From NCBI GenBank assembly GCA_007133845.1, contig SLLY01000009.1:1-17146 (forward strand): 17,146 nt of DNA. The letters are read 5' to 3'. Every line of letters begins with the position of its first letter. The stretch's first letter is position 1. The position numbers and the translations under genes are program-made. The notes below the pieces were generated by a model. The model did not search any database. It saw only the letters and a list, made by a program, of their open reading frames with translations, and was not told the origin of the DNA. Below, piece by piece: positions 1-7,509 of this stretch. The DNA comes from Candidatus Woesearchaeota archaeon (GTDB lineage Archaea > Nanobdellota > Nanobdellia > CSSed11-243R1).

Positions 1-44
1 ACTTTTTTATACATTTAAAAAATTAACTTATGTTAATTATGGCA

Positions 45-54
45 TATATAAATT
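45..54 (+). promoter_or_regulatory. TATA box for the RelB-like gene
   Basis: TATATAAATT lies about 33 nt before the ATG at 83, the spacing expected for an archaeal promoter giving a leaderless or very short-leader mRNA. No transcript data; seen by motif and distance only. Confidence 0.5.
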
Positions 55-82
55 TAAGGTGTGTAATATTTTCCTATATATC

Positions 83-238
83 ATGTGTGATATTATGAAA
101 TCGAATTGGAATTTTTATGAAGATAATGAAAAAATTTCAGAGAAAACAAAAAAAGAAATTGAAGAAGCAAGAAAAGAAATCGCAAGAGTAGAATTCGTGA
201 CTTTATCTGAAGTTAAAAAGAATTATTCAATTAACTAA
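83..238 (+). CDS. RelB-like antitoxin, solitary (51 aa)
   Basis: A 51-residue charged, helical protein. Its second half has the pattern of archaeal RelB-type antitoxins: a K/E-rich helix ending in EEARKEIAR, then a short strand and helix FVTLSEVKK that usually closes these proteins. Such antitoxins neutralise RelE/ParE-fold mRNA interferases encoded directly downstream. Here the stop codon overlaps a further ATG (TAATG), the usual coupling to a toxin gene, but the frame that follows closes after 20 codons and the next 24 bases lead into the 3' end of the convergent spoIIM gene. No toxin is visible, so this looks like an orphan antitoxin or the remnant of a pair. An internal ATG at 95 is an alternative start. 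The family call rests on pattern only. Confidence 0.6.
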   Translation: MCDIMKSNWNFYEDNEKISEKTKKEIEEARKEIARVEFVTLSEVKKNYSIN

Positions 239-261
239 TGAAAAAATATTTACAAATAAGT

Positions 262-1149
262 TTAACTTATTACTCTTGGAGTTATTCCTACTTCAATTAA
301 CGCCGCTATAATTATCAAAAGTGCTGCAAGAGCGATTAAATCAAGAGAATCTAAAATTATATCATAAAATTTAGGGTCTTTATAATCTGTTTTTATTACA
401 GCTGCAGAGATTATACCTCCAGCAATAGCTCCTAGAAAGTAAGCAGCTATCTCGGGAAGTCCATGAATCATATATCTAGCGATTCCGAAAGTTCCTGCAT
501 AAAAATAAGCCTGAACTCCTGAAAAACCAATCAATTCACCAAACGCAGCCAATTCTCTTTTTATGAAATTTCCCATGGCGACTGCAAGAATGCTTGCATT
601 CCATGCAAGAACGAATATTGCTCCTGCGCCGTATAAAAATGAAAATAAAACACAGAAAAGAAGAACTTTGAAATTGTTTATCATAATTATTCTTAAAGCA
701 CTTTCAGATGTAATCAATGCACCTGTTATTTCAGGCATAGCAAAAAACCCTCCAGGCCCTACTATAGAGATTATTGTTTCAATTTGTTTTGAAAAGAATA
801 AATTGACTGTTTCTGTTGGAAATGTTACATAAATTGCTATGTAGCATATAAAAAATCCAAAGAACATATATGTGAATATCATAAAAACATCCAAATGTTC
901 TTTTATTAATGGACGCTTCTTGGTTTCCTTTAAATTATCTTTCTCCTCCTCTTGTTCTAATGTTAATACATCAATAAGTAAGGGAAGTGCTGCAAGTGTT
1001 GTCAAAAATATAACAGAAATGCTTGGGTCGTCTGGAAATATAAAATAAGCCAGCACTAAAGCTATTGCTGCATAGATTATACCTAAGAAAAAACTTTTAA
1101 TTGGTTTGTTCTTAACTCTCTTAGGACCCACCAAACTTTGTAAAACCAT
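262..1149 (-). CDS. SpoIIM-family (DUF95) integral membrane protein
   Basis: A 295-residue polytopic membrane protein. Hydrophobic segments lie near residues 20-38, 45-62, 88-110, 158-190, 212-250 and 268-288. A charged cytoplasmic-looking loop, rich in E and K, lies at 64-84. The C-terminal half carries features of the SpoIIM/DUF95 family: a Gly-rich stretch after residue 130, the NNF segment before the long central membrane segment, and the HGLPEIAAYFLG motif at 229-240. In bacteria SpoIIM belongs to the engulfment complex; archaeal members have no firm function and may act in membrane or envelope remodelling. The gene diverges from fen1 and shares its 56-bp promoter region. Family confident, role unknown. 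Confidence 0.8.
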   Translation of the reverse strand: MVLQSLVGPKRVKNKPIKSFFLGIIYAAIALVLAYFIFPDDPSISVIFLTTLAALPLLIDVLTLEQEEEKDNLKETKKRPLIKEHLDVFMIFTYMFFGFFICYIAIYVTFPTETVNLFFSKQIETIISIVGPGGFFAMPEITGALITSESALRIIMINNFKVLLFCVLFSFLYGAGAIFVLAWNASILAVAMGNFIKRELAAFGELIGFSGVQAYFYAGTFGIARYMIHGLPEIAAYFLGAIAGGIISAAVIKTDYKDPKFYDIILDSLDLIALAALLIIIAALIEVGITPRVIS

Positions 1150-1172
1150 ATATTTTTACAAAAGGGAAGTAA

Positions 1173-1183
1173 TTATATATATT
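1173..1183. promoter_or_regulatory. Shared symmetric TATA element between spoIIM and fen1
   Basis: TTATATATATT is almost its own reverse complement. Its centre (1178) is 28 nt from the fen1 ATG (1206) and 29 nt from the spoIIM ATG (1149). Both genes can therefore be read as leaderless transcripts from one element in opposite directions. Inferred from spacing. Confidence 0.55.
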
Positions 1184-1205
1184 ACTAAATTTTTCAATAT
1201 TTGTT

Positions 1206-2219
1206 ATGGGTTCAAATTTAAGAAAATTAATCCTGGAAAAAGACATAGAAATACAGAAATTAAGAAATAGAAAAATAGGAATAGATGGATACAACTGGGC
1301 GCACCAGTTTCTTTCTACTATAAGAACCAGTACGGGAGAACTTCTAAAAGATAGTGAAGGAAGGGTAACCTCTCACATATTAGGACTATTCAATAGAACA
1401 GTTAATCTCTTAAAAGAAGACATAAAACCCTGTTTTATTTGGGACGGGAAACCGCCCAAATTCAAACATAAGACTTTAGAAAAGAGAAAAAGAAGAAAAA
1501 AAATAGCAAGAGAAAAATTTGAAGCAGCAGAAACAGATGAGGAAAAACGAAAATATGCCCAACAGCTTTCTAAACTTACGGACGATATGGTTGATGATGC
1601 AGTTGTTCTTATTGAAGCAATGGGAGTTCCTTGTGTAAAAGCACCAAGCGAGGGAGAAGCACAAATTTCACACATGGTTAAAAAAGGAGATTTATGGGCG
1701 TGTGCTTCACAAGATTGGGATTCTATATTATTTGGAAGCCCTCTTTTGATAAGAAATTTGTCAATTTCAGGAAAAAGAAAGGTTCCTGGAAAAAAAATAT
1801 ATGTTCCAGTAAACCCAAAAATTATTGATTTGAAAGAGAACTTGAAAAAACTTGAGATAGATAGAAAACAACTAATAATCGCAGCAATGTTAATTGGAAC
1901 TGATTATTGCAGAGGTATAAGAGGATATGGTCCCAAAAGAGCACTCCAACTTATAAAAAAAGAAAAAACACTTGAAAATATCCTAAAAGTCATAGATTGG
2001 AATTCAGAAACAAAACCGCAAAAAATACTGGATTGGTTCATCAACCCAGAAAAAACAGAAAAATATCAATTGGAATGGAAAGACGTTGACGTGGAAAAAA
2101 TTCTAAAAATACTCGTAGACAAGCACGAATTTTCTCAGGATAGAATAGAAAATCAGCTCAAATCTGTCATAGGGGAAAGAGCTAATATGAATCAAAAAGG
2201 ATTATCGCAATACTTTTAA
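1206..2219 (+). CDS. fen: Flap endonuclease 1 (FEN-1/XPG family)
   Basis: A structure-specific 5' nuclease that removes RNA-primed flaps during Okazaki fragment maturation and acts in base excision repair. The 337-residue length is normal for archaea. The N-terminal XPG region contains D27 (IGIDGYN) and D80 (CFIWDGKPP) and the conserved GRVTSH segment at 52-57. The internal XPG region contains E149 and E151 (APSEGEAQ), D170 and D172 (ASQDWDS) and D233 (IGTDYCRGIRGYGPK), so the full set of metal-binding acidic residues is present, followed by the helix-hairpin-helix. The last eight residues QKGLSQYF form a PIP box for binding the sliding clamp PCNA. The start is fixed by the conserved MG N-terminus, which participates in catalysis in this family. 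Divergent from spoIIM. Confidence 0.97.
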   Translation: MGSNLRKLILEKDIEIQKLRNRKIGIDGYNWAHQFLSTIRTSTGELLKDSEGRVTSHILGLFNRTVNLLKEDIKPCFIWDGKPPKFKHKTLEKRKRRKKIAREKFEAAETDEEKRKYAQQLSKLTDDMVDDAVVLIEAMGVPCVKAPSEGEAQISHMVKKGDLWACASQDWDSILFGSPLLIRNLSISGKRKVPGKKIYVPVNPKIIDLKENLKKLEIDRKQLIIAAMLIGTDYCRGIRGYGPKRALQLIKKEKTLENILKVIDWNSETKPQKILDWFINPEKTEKYQLEWKDVDVEKILKILVDKHEFSQDRIENQLKSVIGERANMNQKGLSQYF

Positions 2220-2221
2220 AA
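2214..2221 (+). promoter_or_regulatory. TATA box for the MscS-RimB-RimK operon
   Basis: TTTTAAAA overlaps the fen1 stop codon and is centred about 26 nt before the ATG at 2244, fitting a leaderless transcript for the downstream operon. Read-through from fen1 is also possible. Confidence 0.4.
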
Positions 2222-2243
2222 CAGAAAAGTAATATTTCTCACT

Positions 2244-3071
2244 ATGAGCAATCAAACTTTAGTTGAAAGTTTTGGAGGATTTTTTACAATATCTGATTGG
2301 GCTATGGCATATTTACCTCAATTGATTTTAGCTATAATACTTTTACTTCTTGGATTTGCAACAGGAAAAATATTAAGGTATGGAGTAATAAAATTAGGAG
2401 AAATTACAGGATTTGATAAAATTTCATCCAGCACAAATAAAATTCTTAGAAAATTTGGTTACAAAAAAACTACAATAGAGTTTATGGGCGGAGTGATAAT
2501 GTGGGTCACATTCCTTTTCTTCGTAGGTGTTGCAGTTCAATATATATTTGGAGAAAGAATACTTACTCAAACTATTACAGCAATTGCTATATTCCTTCCT
2601 AAGGTTGTATTAGCAATAGTCGTAATTATTTTAGGTTTAATATTAGGTGATGTTTTTGGAAACATTGCAAAGGGAATTATTGAAAGTCTTTTCCCTAACT
2701 TAAAAGACAAGAATTTGATATCCTTTTTTTCAGGTGGAATGACTAAACTACTTGTTTTTCTGATAGGTATTATTATCGCATTAGATGTTTTAGGAATTTA
2801 TGTAGAAGTTTTTACTATGGGATTTGCTGTGATACTTCTTTCAATATCGCTTATAATAATTGTTGGAAGCAAAGATTTGCTCTTAAATTTATTTGCGGGA
2901 ATATATATTCAATCTTCTGGAAATCTCAGAAAAGGGATGGAAATAGAATTTGATAACAATAAAGGTATAATAAAAGAAATTGGGATGATACATACAAAAG
3001 TTGAAATAAAAAAAGATGAAGTACAAATTCCAAATCATCTTTTCATGAAAAAAATTTGTAAAGTACGGTGA
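2244..3071 (+). CDS. Short MscS-like mechanosensitive channel
   Basis: A 275-residue membrane protein with hydrophobic helices near residues 23-45, 81-101, 113-136, 165-183 and 188-208. The Gly-rich GFATGKIL and GLILGDVFGN repeats are of the 'conserved TM helix' kind found in MscS-type proteins. After the last helix comes an amphipathic segment (GSKDLLLNLFAGIYIQSSG) and a beta domain ending in VQIPNHLFM, matching the MscS pore helix and the beta domain's typical VPN motif. The protein stops just after the beta domain, so the C-terminal alpha/beta vestibule of classical MscS is missing. It probably releases solutes on osmotic downshock. Its TGA overlaps the GTG start of the next gene (GTGA), so the two are translationally coupled. 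Confidence 0.8.
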   Translation: MSNQTLVESFGGFFTISDWAMAYLPQLILAIILLLLGFATGKILRYGVIKLGEITGFDKISSSTNKILRKFGYKKTTIEFMGGVIMWVTFLFFVGVAVQYIFGERILTQTITAIAIFLPKVVLAIVVIILGLILGDVFGNIAKGIIESLFPNLKDKNLISFFSGGMTKLLVFLIGIIIALDVLGIYVEVFTMGFAVILLSISLIIIVGSKDLLLNLFAGIYIQSSGNLRKGMEIEFDNNKGIIKEIGMIHTKVEIKKDEVQIPNHLFMKKICKVR

Positions 3072-3442
3072 TTCTCTTGAAGAAAAAAATAGTGGGTTTA
3101 ATAGAGCCAGTAAAGATAATTGGGAAAAATGAAATAGAAGCAAAAGCAAAGTTTGATACGGGTGCTGCAAGAAGTTGTATAGATGAAAAACTTGCAGAAA
3201 AAGTTAAACTAGGCCCCATTATAAAATTTGTAAGAGTGAAATCAGCTACACTCGGAAAAATAAAATTTGTAAGACGCCCTGTTTACAAAGCAAAAATAGA
3301 AATAGCTGGTAAAAAAATTCCAGTTGAAATTAGTATCGCAAATAGAAAAAATTTGAAATATGATGTTCTTATAGGAAGAGACATAATAAAATCTAATTTT
3401 ATAGTGGATGTAGAACATAAAAATAAGACTGTGGAAATGTGA
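3068..3442 (+). CDS. RimB-like retropepsin-fold protease (PF05618 type)
   Basis: A 124-residue protein of the family often annotated 'ATP-dependent zinc protease' or RimB. The hallmark D30-T-G-A (FDTGAARSCID) is the active-site motif shared with retropepsin-like aspartic proteases. The C-terminal LIGRDII at 101-107 and the following FIVDV are also family-typical. In bacteria RimB is paired with the ATP-grasp ligase RimK and is thought to remove the glutamates RimK adds. The same pairing occurs here, with two RimK-like genes immediately downstream. GTG start, overlapping the upstream stop by four bases. The substrate cannot be told from the sequence. Confidence 0.82.
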   Translation: MILLKKKIVGLIEPVKIIGKNEIEAKAKFDTGAARSCIDEKLAEKVKLGPIIKFVRVKSATLGKIKFVRRPVYKAKIEIAGKKIPVEISIANRKNLKYDVLIGRDIIKSNFIVDVEHKNKTVEM

Positions 3443-3448
3443 ATTTAA

Positions 3449-4324
3449 ATGGTAGATTTATTGGTTTTGGCACCAAAAAAGAAAGCAAATTCAACAGATA
3501 TGTTAATAACTGAAGCAAAAAAAATGTTTAAAAAAGTAGATTTTGTTCCGATTAAAGAAGTTTCACTTGAAGTAGGAGAAAAATATGGAGTTTTTCATGG
3601 TGAAAATTCTCTTTTAGATTATGATTATGTACTTCCCAGAATAGATTCTCACAGAGCAGGTTTTGGTTATCATATCATAAAAATGTTGGATTATTTTAAA
3701 ATAAAAAAACCATACTCTGCAGAAAGCATTTTAATTGCACATAATAAATTCGCGACAATATTTGAAATAAAAAAACATGGAGTTCCCGTACCAAAAACAA
3801 TATACACACAATCTCAAAAAACAGCAAAAGAAATTCTTGATATGATGAAATTTCCAATCGTCATAAAATTAGTAGATTCTTTTGGAGGAAAAGGAGTTTT
3901 ATTTGTTGAAAGTGAAACAGCCGCAAAAAGCGTATTCAAAACATTAGATGTTTTAAATCAACACTTATTGATAGAAGATTATATAGAAAATCCTGGGGAA
4001 GACGTTAGAGGAATAGTTGCGGGAAATGAAATTGTAGCAAGTTTTAAACGGGTTGCCGCGAAAGGAGAGAAACGTTCAAATGCATTATTAGGAGGTAAAC
4101 CCACATCCTATTATCTTACTGAAGAAGAGAAAGAGATATGTATCAAAGCAGCAGAAGCAATAAAATCTGACATATGTGCAGTAGATATAATTCAAAGCAA
4201 GAAAGGACCCAAAGTTATTGAGGTAAATCTAAATCCTGGACTTAAATCTATATCAACTACAAAAACAGGAAAAGATGTAGCAAAAAAGATAATACGATTT
4301 TGTCACAATCAAACCAAGAGGTAA
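3449..4324 (+). CDS. RimK-like ATP-grasp carboxylate-amine ligase
   Basis: A 291-residue RimK-superfamily ligase that would join an amino acid (often glutamate) to a carboxylate using ATP. Nucleotide-binding features are intact: K140 (IVIKLVD), the glycine-rich loop S144-F-G-G-K-G149, the HLLIEDY strand, D185-x-R187 and the RSN motif at 209-211. Metal ligands are D246 (CAVDII), E258 and N260 (IEVNLNPG). Relatives include ribosomal S6 ligase RimK, LysX, MptN and CofF, so the substrate is open; the adjoining RimB-like protease favours a reversible peptide tag on a protein. It sits 6 nt after the protease gene and 3 nt before a second ATP-grasp gene. Confidence 0.9.
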   Translation: MVDLLVLAPKKKANSTDMLITEAKKMFKKVDFVPIKEVSLEVGEKYGVFHGENSLLDYDYVLPRIDSHRAGFGYHIIKMLDYFKIKKPYSAESILIAHNKFATIFEIKKHGVPVPKTIYTQSQKTAKEILDMMKFPIVIKLVDSFGGKGVLFVESETAAKSVFKTLDVLNQHLLIEDYIENPGEDVRGIVAGNEIVASFKRVAAKGEKRSNALLGGKPTSYYLTEEEKEICIKAAEAIKSDICAVDIIQSKKGPKVIEVNLNPGLKSISTTKTGKDVAKKIIRFCHNQTKR

Positions 4325-4327
4325 AAA

Positions 4328-5221
4328 ATGAAAATTTGTATAATAGGTTCCAAAAAAAGAACTGAATCCGACAATTTATTAATAGATACAGCTCAAAAAT
4401 TCGGAGAAATCTTATATGTACCAATAGAAGACATTTCACTATTAATTGATAATGGAATAAATTTTACATACGAATACAAAAACATAATAGAAAATGATAT
4501 TATATTGTTTAAAATACCAAAATCTAAATATTCTTTAGCAGGAATGATAATAGAAGCGCTTCCTGAAACCACAACCCTCCTCAATTCTCCAAGGTGTTTT
4601 TACACATGTTGTTCCAAAATACCTTTTTACGAAAAACTTTCCCGTTCCGAAATGAATGTACCTAAATCCATATTCGCAGATAATCCACAAGCAGCAATTT
4701 CAGATTTGAAATTTCTAAGATTCCCAGTAATGATAAAAGTTCCAACAAGCAACGACAAAGTAATGCTTGCAAATTCAGAACAAGAAGTTCGCTCAATGGT
4801 TGATGCCCTTCAAGTTTTAAAACAGCCAATGTTTTTGGAAGAATATTATCCCGAAGCTAAAGTTATTAGCGTACTTGTTTTAGACGGAACTGTTGTTGCT
4901 GCATTAGAAAGAAGCCCTACAGGAATAAATTATTCTGGGGGAGAAATAAAACAAACTAAAGCAGATAGAAAAGTAACTAACACATCATTAAAAGTTGCAG
5001 CTGTCTTAAATACAGAATATGCACAAGTAGATATTTTGAATACAGCAGAACCCACTGTTATCGATGTTAATTTATGTCCGGATGTATTAATGTTTTCGGA
5101 AATTATTCAAAAAAACATAGCTGAAGAAATCTTCTCAATTGCAAAACAAAAATTCGAATCAAATCAACACATTCCAGAAATTGCAGAAAAAATAAAAAAA
5201 GTTTTCAAAGACGTTTTTTAA
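4328..5221 (+). CDS. Divergent RimK-like ATP-grasp paralogue, possible pseudoenzyme
   Basis: A 297-residue tandem paralogue of the preceding ligase, recognisable across its length: N-terminal MKICIIGSKK with VPIEDISL, the PVMIKVP strand with K137, FLEEYY, and the C-terminal VDILN/VIDVNL segment. Key positions differ. The glycine-rich loop SFGGKG is replaced by SNDKVM (141-146), the D-x-R motif by a hydrophobic strand (KVISVLVLDG), the RSN motif by NYSGG, and the metal-ligand glutamate by D246; D235 and N248 remain. Catalysis is therefore doubtful. It may be a regulatory or substrate-binding partner of the active ligase, or a ligase with altered ATP handling. Its stop codon abuts the pcm stop codon with no spacer. 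Confidence 0.75.
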   Translation: MKICIIGSKKRTESDNLLIDTAQKFGEILYVPIEDISLLIDNGINFTYEYKNIIENDIILFKIPKSKYSLAGMIIEALPETTTLLNSPRCFYTCCSKIPFYEKLSRSEMNVPKSIFADNPQAAISDLKFLRFPVMIKVPTSNDKVMLANSEQEVRSMVDALQVLKQPMFLEEYYPEAKVISVLVLDGTVVAALERSPTGINYSGGEIKQTKADRKVTNTSLKVAAVLNTEYAQVDILNTAEPTVIDVNLCPDVLMFSEIIQKNIAEEIFSIAKQKFESNQHIPEIAEKIKKVFKDVF

Positions 5222-5857
5222 TTATTTTTGGAAACCATGCTTTCCAATTAAAGGTACAAATGCAAAATTTCCCAAATCTATTTCTTCAAAACCATCTTTT
5301 TTGTTTATTATAAGTTTCATTTTTTGATTGTAATTATTTTCTCCAACTGGAAGAATCATTCTTCCATTAACATTTAATTGTTTAATTAAAACTTTAGGTA
5401 TTTTAGGAGCCCCAGCAGTTATTATTATACAATCGAAAGGAGATTTTTCTTCGAGTCCTTCAGAACCATCTTTGTAAATAACTTCAACATTGTTATATTT
5501 CTTCAAATTATTTTTTGCAAATTTTACAAGTTCCCCCACTCTTTCTATTGTGTAAACTTTTCCAGGTTTTATTATTTCAGATATAATTGCCGCCTGATAT
5601 CCGCTACCAGTTCCAATTTCCAAAACTCTGTCTCCTTTTGATGGACTAATTGCTTCAGTCATGATGGCAACAGTTGTGGGCTGAGAAATTGTTTGTCCTG
5701 CAAGAATTGGAAGAGGATTATCCACATAAGCAAGCTCCTCATGTTCCTTCATGCAGAAATTTTTTCTATCCACCTTATTGAAAGCTCTTATAATAGATTC
5801 TGTTTTAAGCACACCAGAATTTACCATTTTTTTAACTAATTCTTCATTGCTTTTCAT
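5222..5857 (-). CDS. pcm: Protein-L-isoaspartate O-methyltransferase
   Basis: Methylates L-isoaspartyl residues with S-adenosylmethionine to start repair of age-damaged proteins in the cytoplasm. The 211-residue length is standard. Visible motifs are the N-terminal helix pair ending RKNF, the substrate loop GQTISQPTTVAIMTE, and SAM motif I VLEIGTGSGYQAAII, followed by the acidic residue of motif I-post (TIERV) and later DCIIITAGAP. The gene is convergent with the ATP-grasp operon (zero-base gap) and divergent from mnmA. An inverted repeat lies just upstream of its ATG. Confidence 0.95.
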   Translation of the reverse strand: MKSNEELVKKMVNSGVLKTESIIRAFNKVDRKNFCMKEHEELAYVDNPLPILAGQTISQPTTVAIMTEAISPSKGDRVLEIGTGSGYQAAIISEIIKPGKVYTIERVGELVKFAKNNLKKYNNVEVIYKDGSEGLEEKSPFDCIIITAGAPKIPKVLIKQLNVNGRMILPVGENNYNQKMKLIINKKDGFEEIDLGNFAFVPLIGKHGFQK

Positions 5858-5865
5858 ACTATATC

Positions 5866-5880
5866 ATTGATTTTATCAAT
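5866..5880. repeat. Inverted repeat in the pcm/mnmA divergent region
   Basis: ATTGAT-TTT-ATCAAT is a perfect 6-bp palindrome with a 3-nt centre, 9 bp upstream of the pcm ATG and next to a TATA-like AATTTAATTG (minus strand, near 5878-5888). It could be an operator or a short hairpin; in sequence this AT-rich it could also be chance. Confidence 0.35.
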
Positions 5881-5938
5881 TAAATTTTTTTTGAAGCCAA
5901 AACAAAAAATATGTAAATCAATGTGTATATCTTTTTTT

Positions 5939-6982
5939 ATGGAAAAATTAAAATCAAAAAGAATTGCAGTAGCTATGAGTGGTGGGGTTGATAGTTCTGT
6001 TTGCGCACTGATTTTGAAGCAAAAAGGTTTCGATGTGTTTGGGATAACCATGAAAACAATCGAAGGTTCTAAATGTTGTTCTATTGAAGATATACATCAT
6101 GCAAAAAAAGTTGCAAAACAATTAGGAATAAAACACCACATAATAGATTTAAAAGAAATATTTGAAAAAGAAGTTATAGATTATTTTGTTAAGGAGAGTT
6201 TAAAAGGAAAAAATCCAAATCCTTGTGTGCCATGTAATAGAAAAGTAAAATTTGGAGCTCTCGTTGAAGAGGCTAAAAAGTTGGGTGCCGAAATTGTTGC
6301 AACAGGACATTATGCGATTATTGAAAAAAATGAAAAATTGGTTTTGAAGCGTCCAGTTGACATAAAAAAAGATCAATCATATGTTCTTTCTATGCTTCCC
6401 AAAAAAACATTCAAAAATTTGATGTTTCCACTTGGAAAATATACAAAAAAAGAAGTCAGAAAAATTGCAAAAGAAAATAATTTGACTGTTTACGATAAAA
6501 AGGAAACACAGGATTTGTGTTTTCTAGATAAGCCCAAGGGAGATTTCATAGAAGAAAAAGTCGGCGGCGTGAAAAAAGGAAAAATTATTGATAAAGAAGG
6601 AAATTTGCTCGGTAACCATTATGGACACTTTCATTTCACAATAGGACAGAGAAAAGGACTTAACTTAGTTGGACATAAAAGATATTATGTTTGCGACATA
6701 ATTCCAGAAAAAAACTTAGTGGTTGTTTCAGGAAAAGAAGATTTATTCAAAAAAAGTTTTTATGTTTCTGGATTGAATTGGGTTTCAATAGATAAACCAG
6801 AAAAAGAATTTGAAGCTGATGTGATTATAAGAAATAAAATGATGCCAACACCAGCAAGATTAATACCTGAAAAAAACAAAATTAAAGTGATTCCAAAAAA
6901 TCCAGTTTGGGGCGTTTCATCAGGACAGATAGCAGTTTTTATTAAGGGTGATGTTGTTTTGGGGGGTGGATGGATAAATTGA
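5939..6982 (+). CDS. mnmA: tRNA-specific 2-thiouridylase MnmA
   Basis: Installs the 2-thio group on U34 of Lys/Glu/Gln tRNAs, using ATP and persulfide sulfur from a cysteine desulfurase. The PP-loop SGGVDSS is at residues 14-20. The two catalytic cysteines are C99 (NPCVPCNRKVKFG) and C194 (ETQDLCFLD), both in MnmA context. The HYGHFHFTIGQRKGL region and the C-terminal beta-barrel follow. I start at ATG 5939 (347 aa); an in-frame ATG at 5867 would add 24 residues with no family counterpart. MnmA is mainly bacterial and many archaea use Ncs6 instead, so this may be an acquired gene. The 3' end overlaps the HD gene by 13 nt. The desulfurase and scaffold encoded nearby could supply the sulfur. 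Confidence 0.94.
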   Translation: MEKLKSKRIAVAMSGGVDSSVCALILKQKGFDVFGITMKTIEGSKCCSIEDIHHAKKVAKQLGIKHHIIDLKEIFEKEVIDYFVKESLKGKNPNPCVPCNRKVKFGALVEEAKKLGAEIVATGHYAIIEKNEKLVLKRPVDIKKDQSYVLSMLPKKTFKNLMFPLGKYTKKEVRKIAKENNLTVYDKKETQDLCFLDKPKGDFIEEKVGGVKKGKIIDKEGNLLGNHYGHFHFTIGQRKGLNLVGHKRYYVCDIIPEKNLVVVSGKEDLFKKSFYVSGLNWVSIDKPEKEFEADVIIRNKMMPTPARLIPEKNKIKVIPKNPVWGVSSGQIAVFIKGDVVLGGGWIN

Positions 6983-7509
6983 AATTACCTACAAAAGAAG
7001 AATGTATAGAACTACTTAAAAAAAATTGTGCCACAGACAATGTTATAGAACATTCAATAATGGTTTCAAAAATAGCCAAACACTTAGCAGAAAAACTAGT
7101 CAAAAAAGGAATAAAAGTAAATGTGGAATTAGTTGAGAAAGCTGCTCTTTTGCATGATATAGGAAAAATAAAATGCATAAAGAATAACAATGAGAGAGGA
7201 CATGGAAAAAAAGCAGAAGAAATTTTAAAAAATGCAGGATATCCCGAATTAGGAAAACTTGCTAAAATGCATATGCTTTCAAGAGTGGATGAATTAAAAA
7301 CGTGGGAAGAAAAAGTTGTTTTTTATGCAGACAAGAGAATAAGTAGGAGAAAAGTTGTTTCCCTGAAAAAAAGATATGAGGATATGGAAAAAAGATATAA
7401 AATACCAGAACACAAAAAAACCCCATTCGAGAAATTACTTAAACTTGAAAGAGAAATTTTTGACTTCCTCATGGAAACTCCAGAAATTATTGAGATGTTG
7501 ATTTTATGA
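6970..7509 (+). CDS. HD-domain phosphohydrolase
   Basis: A 179-residue protein with an HD metal-dependent phosphohydrolase domain: H28 (VIEHSIMVSKIA), H62-D63 (LLHDIGK), H78 (RGHGKKAEEIL), a further H at 101 (KMHML) and D121 (YADKRIS). These are the expected metal ligands of an HDIG-type enzyme acting on a nucleotide or phosphate ester; the substrate is not predictable. Basic segments after residue 125 (RISRRKVVSLKKR) could contact nucleic acid or nucleotides. The start overlaps the mnmA end and is preceded directly by GGGGGGTGG (6961-6969), a G-rich Shine-Dalgarno-like stretch though very close to the ATG. The stop overlaps the next start (ATGA). Confidence 0.88.
   Translation: MDKLKLPTKEECIELLKKNCATDNVIEHSIMVSKIAKHLAEKLVKKGIKVNVELVEKAALLHDIGKIKCIKNNNERGHGKKAEEILKNAGYPELGKLAKMHMLSRVDELKTWEEKVVFYADKRISRRKVVSLKKRYEDMEKRYKIPEHKKTPFEKLLKLEREIFDFLMETPEIIEMLIL

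Noticed and set aside
238..300. 20-codon ORF starting in the antitoxin stop (TAATG) as a toxin
   Set aside because: Too short, lacks any RelE/ParE pattern, and runs into the spoIIM 3' coding end.
563..832. 89-codon plus-strand frame inside spoIIM
   Set aside because: Antisense shadow of a clear membrane-protein frame; no promoter or family features.
5867..5938. 24-residue N-terminal extension of MnmA
   Set aside because: MnmA proteins begin a few residues before the PP-loop strand; the extension covers the promoter region and the pcm inverted repeat.
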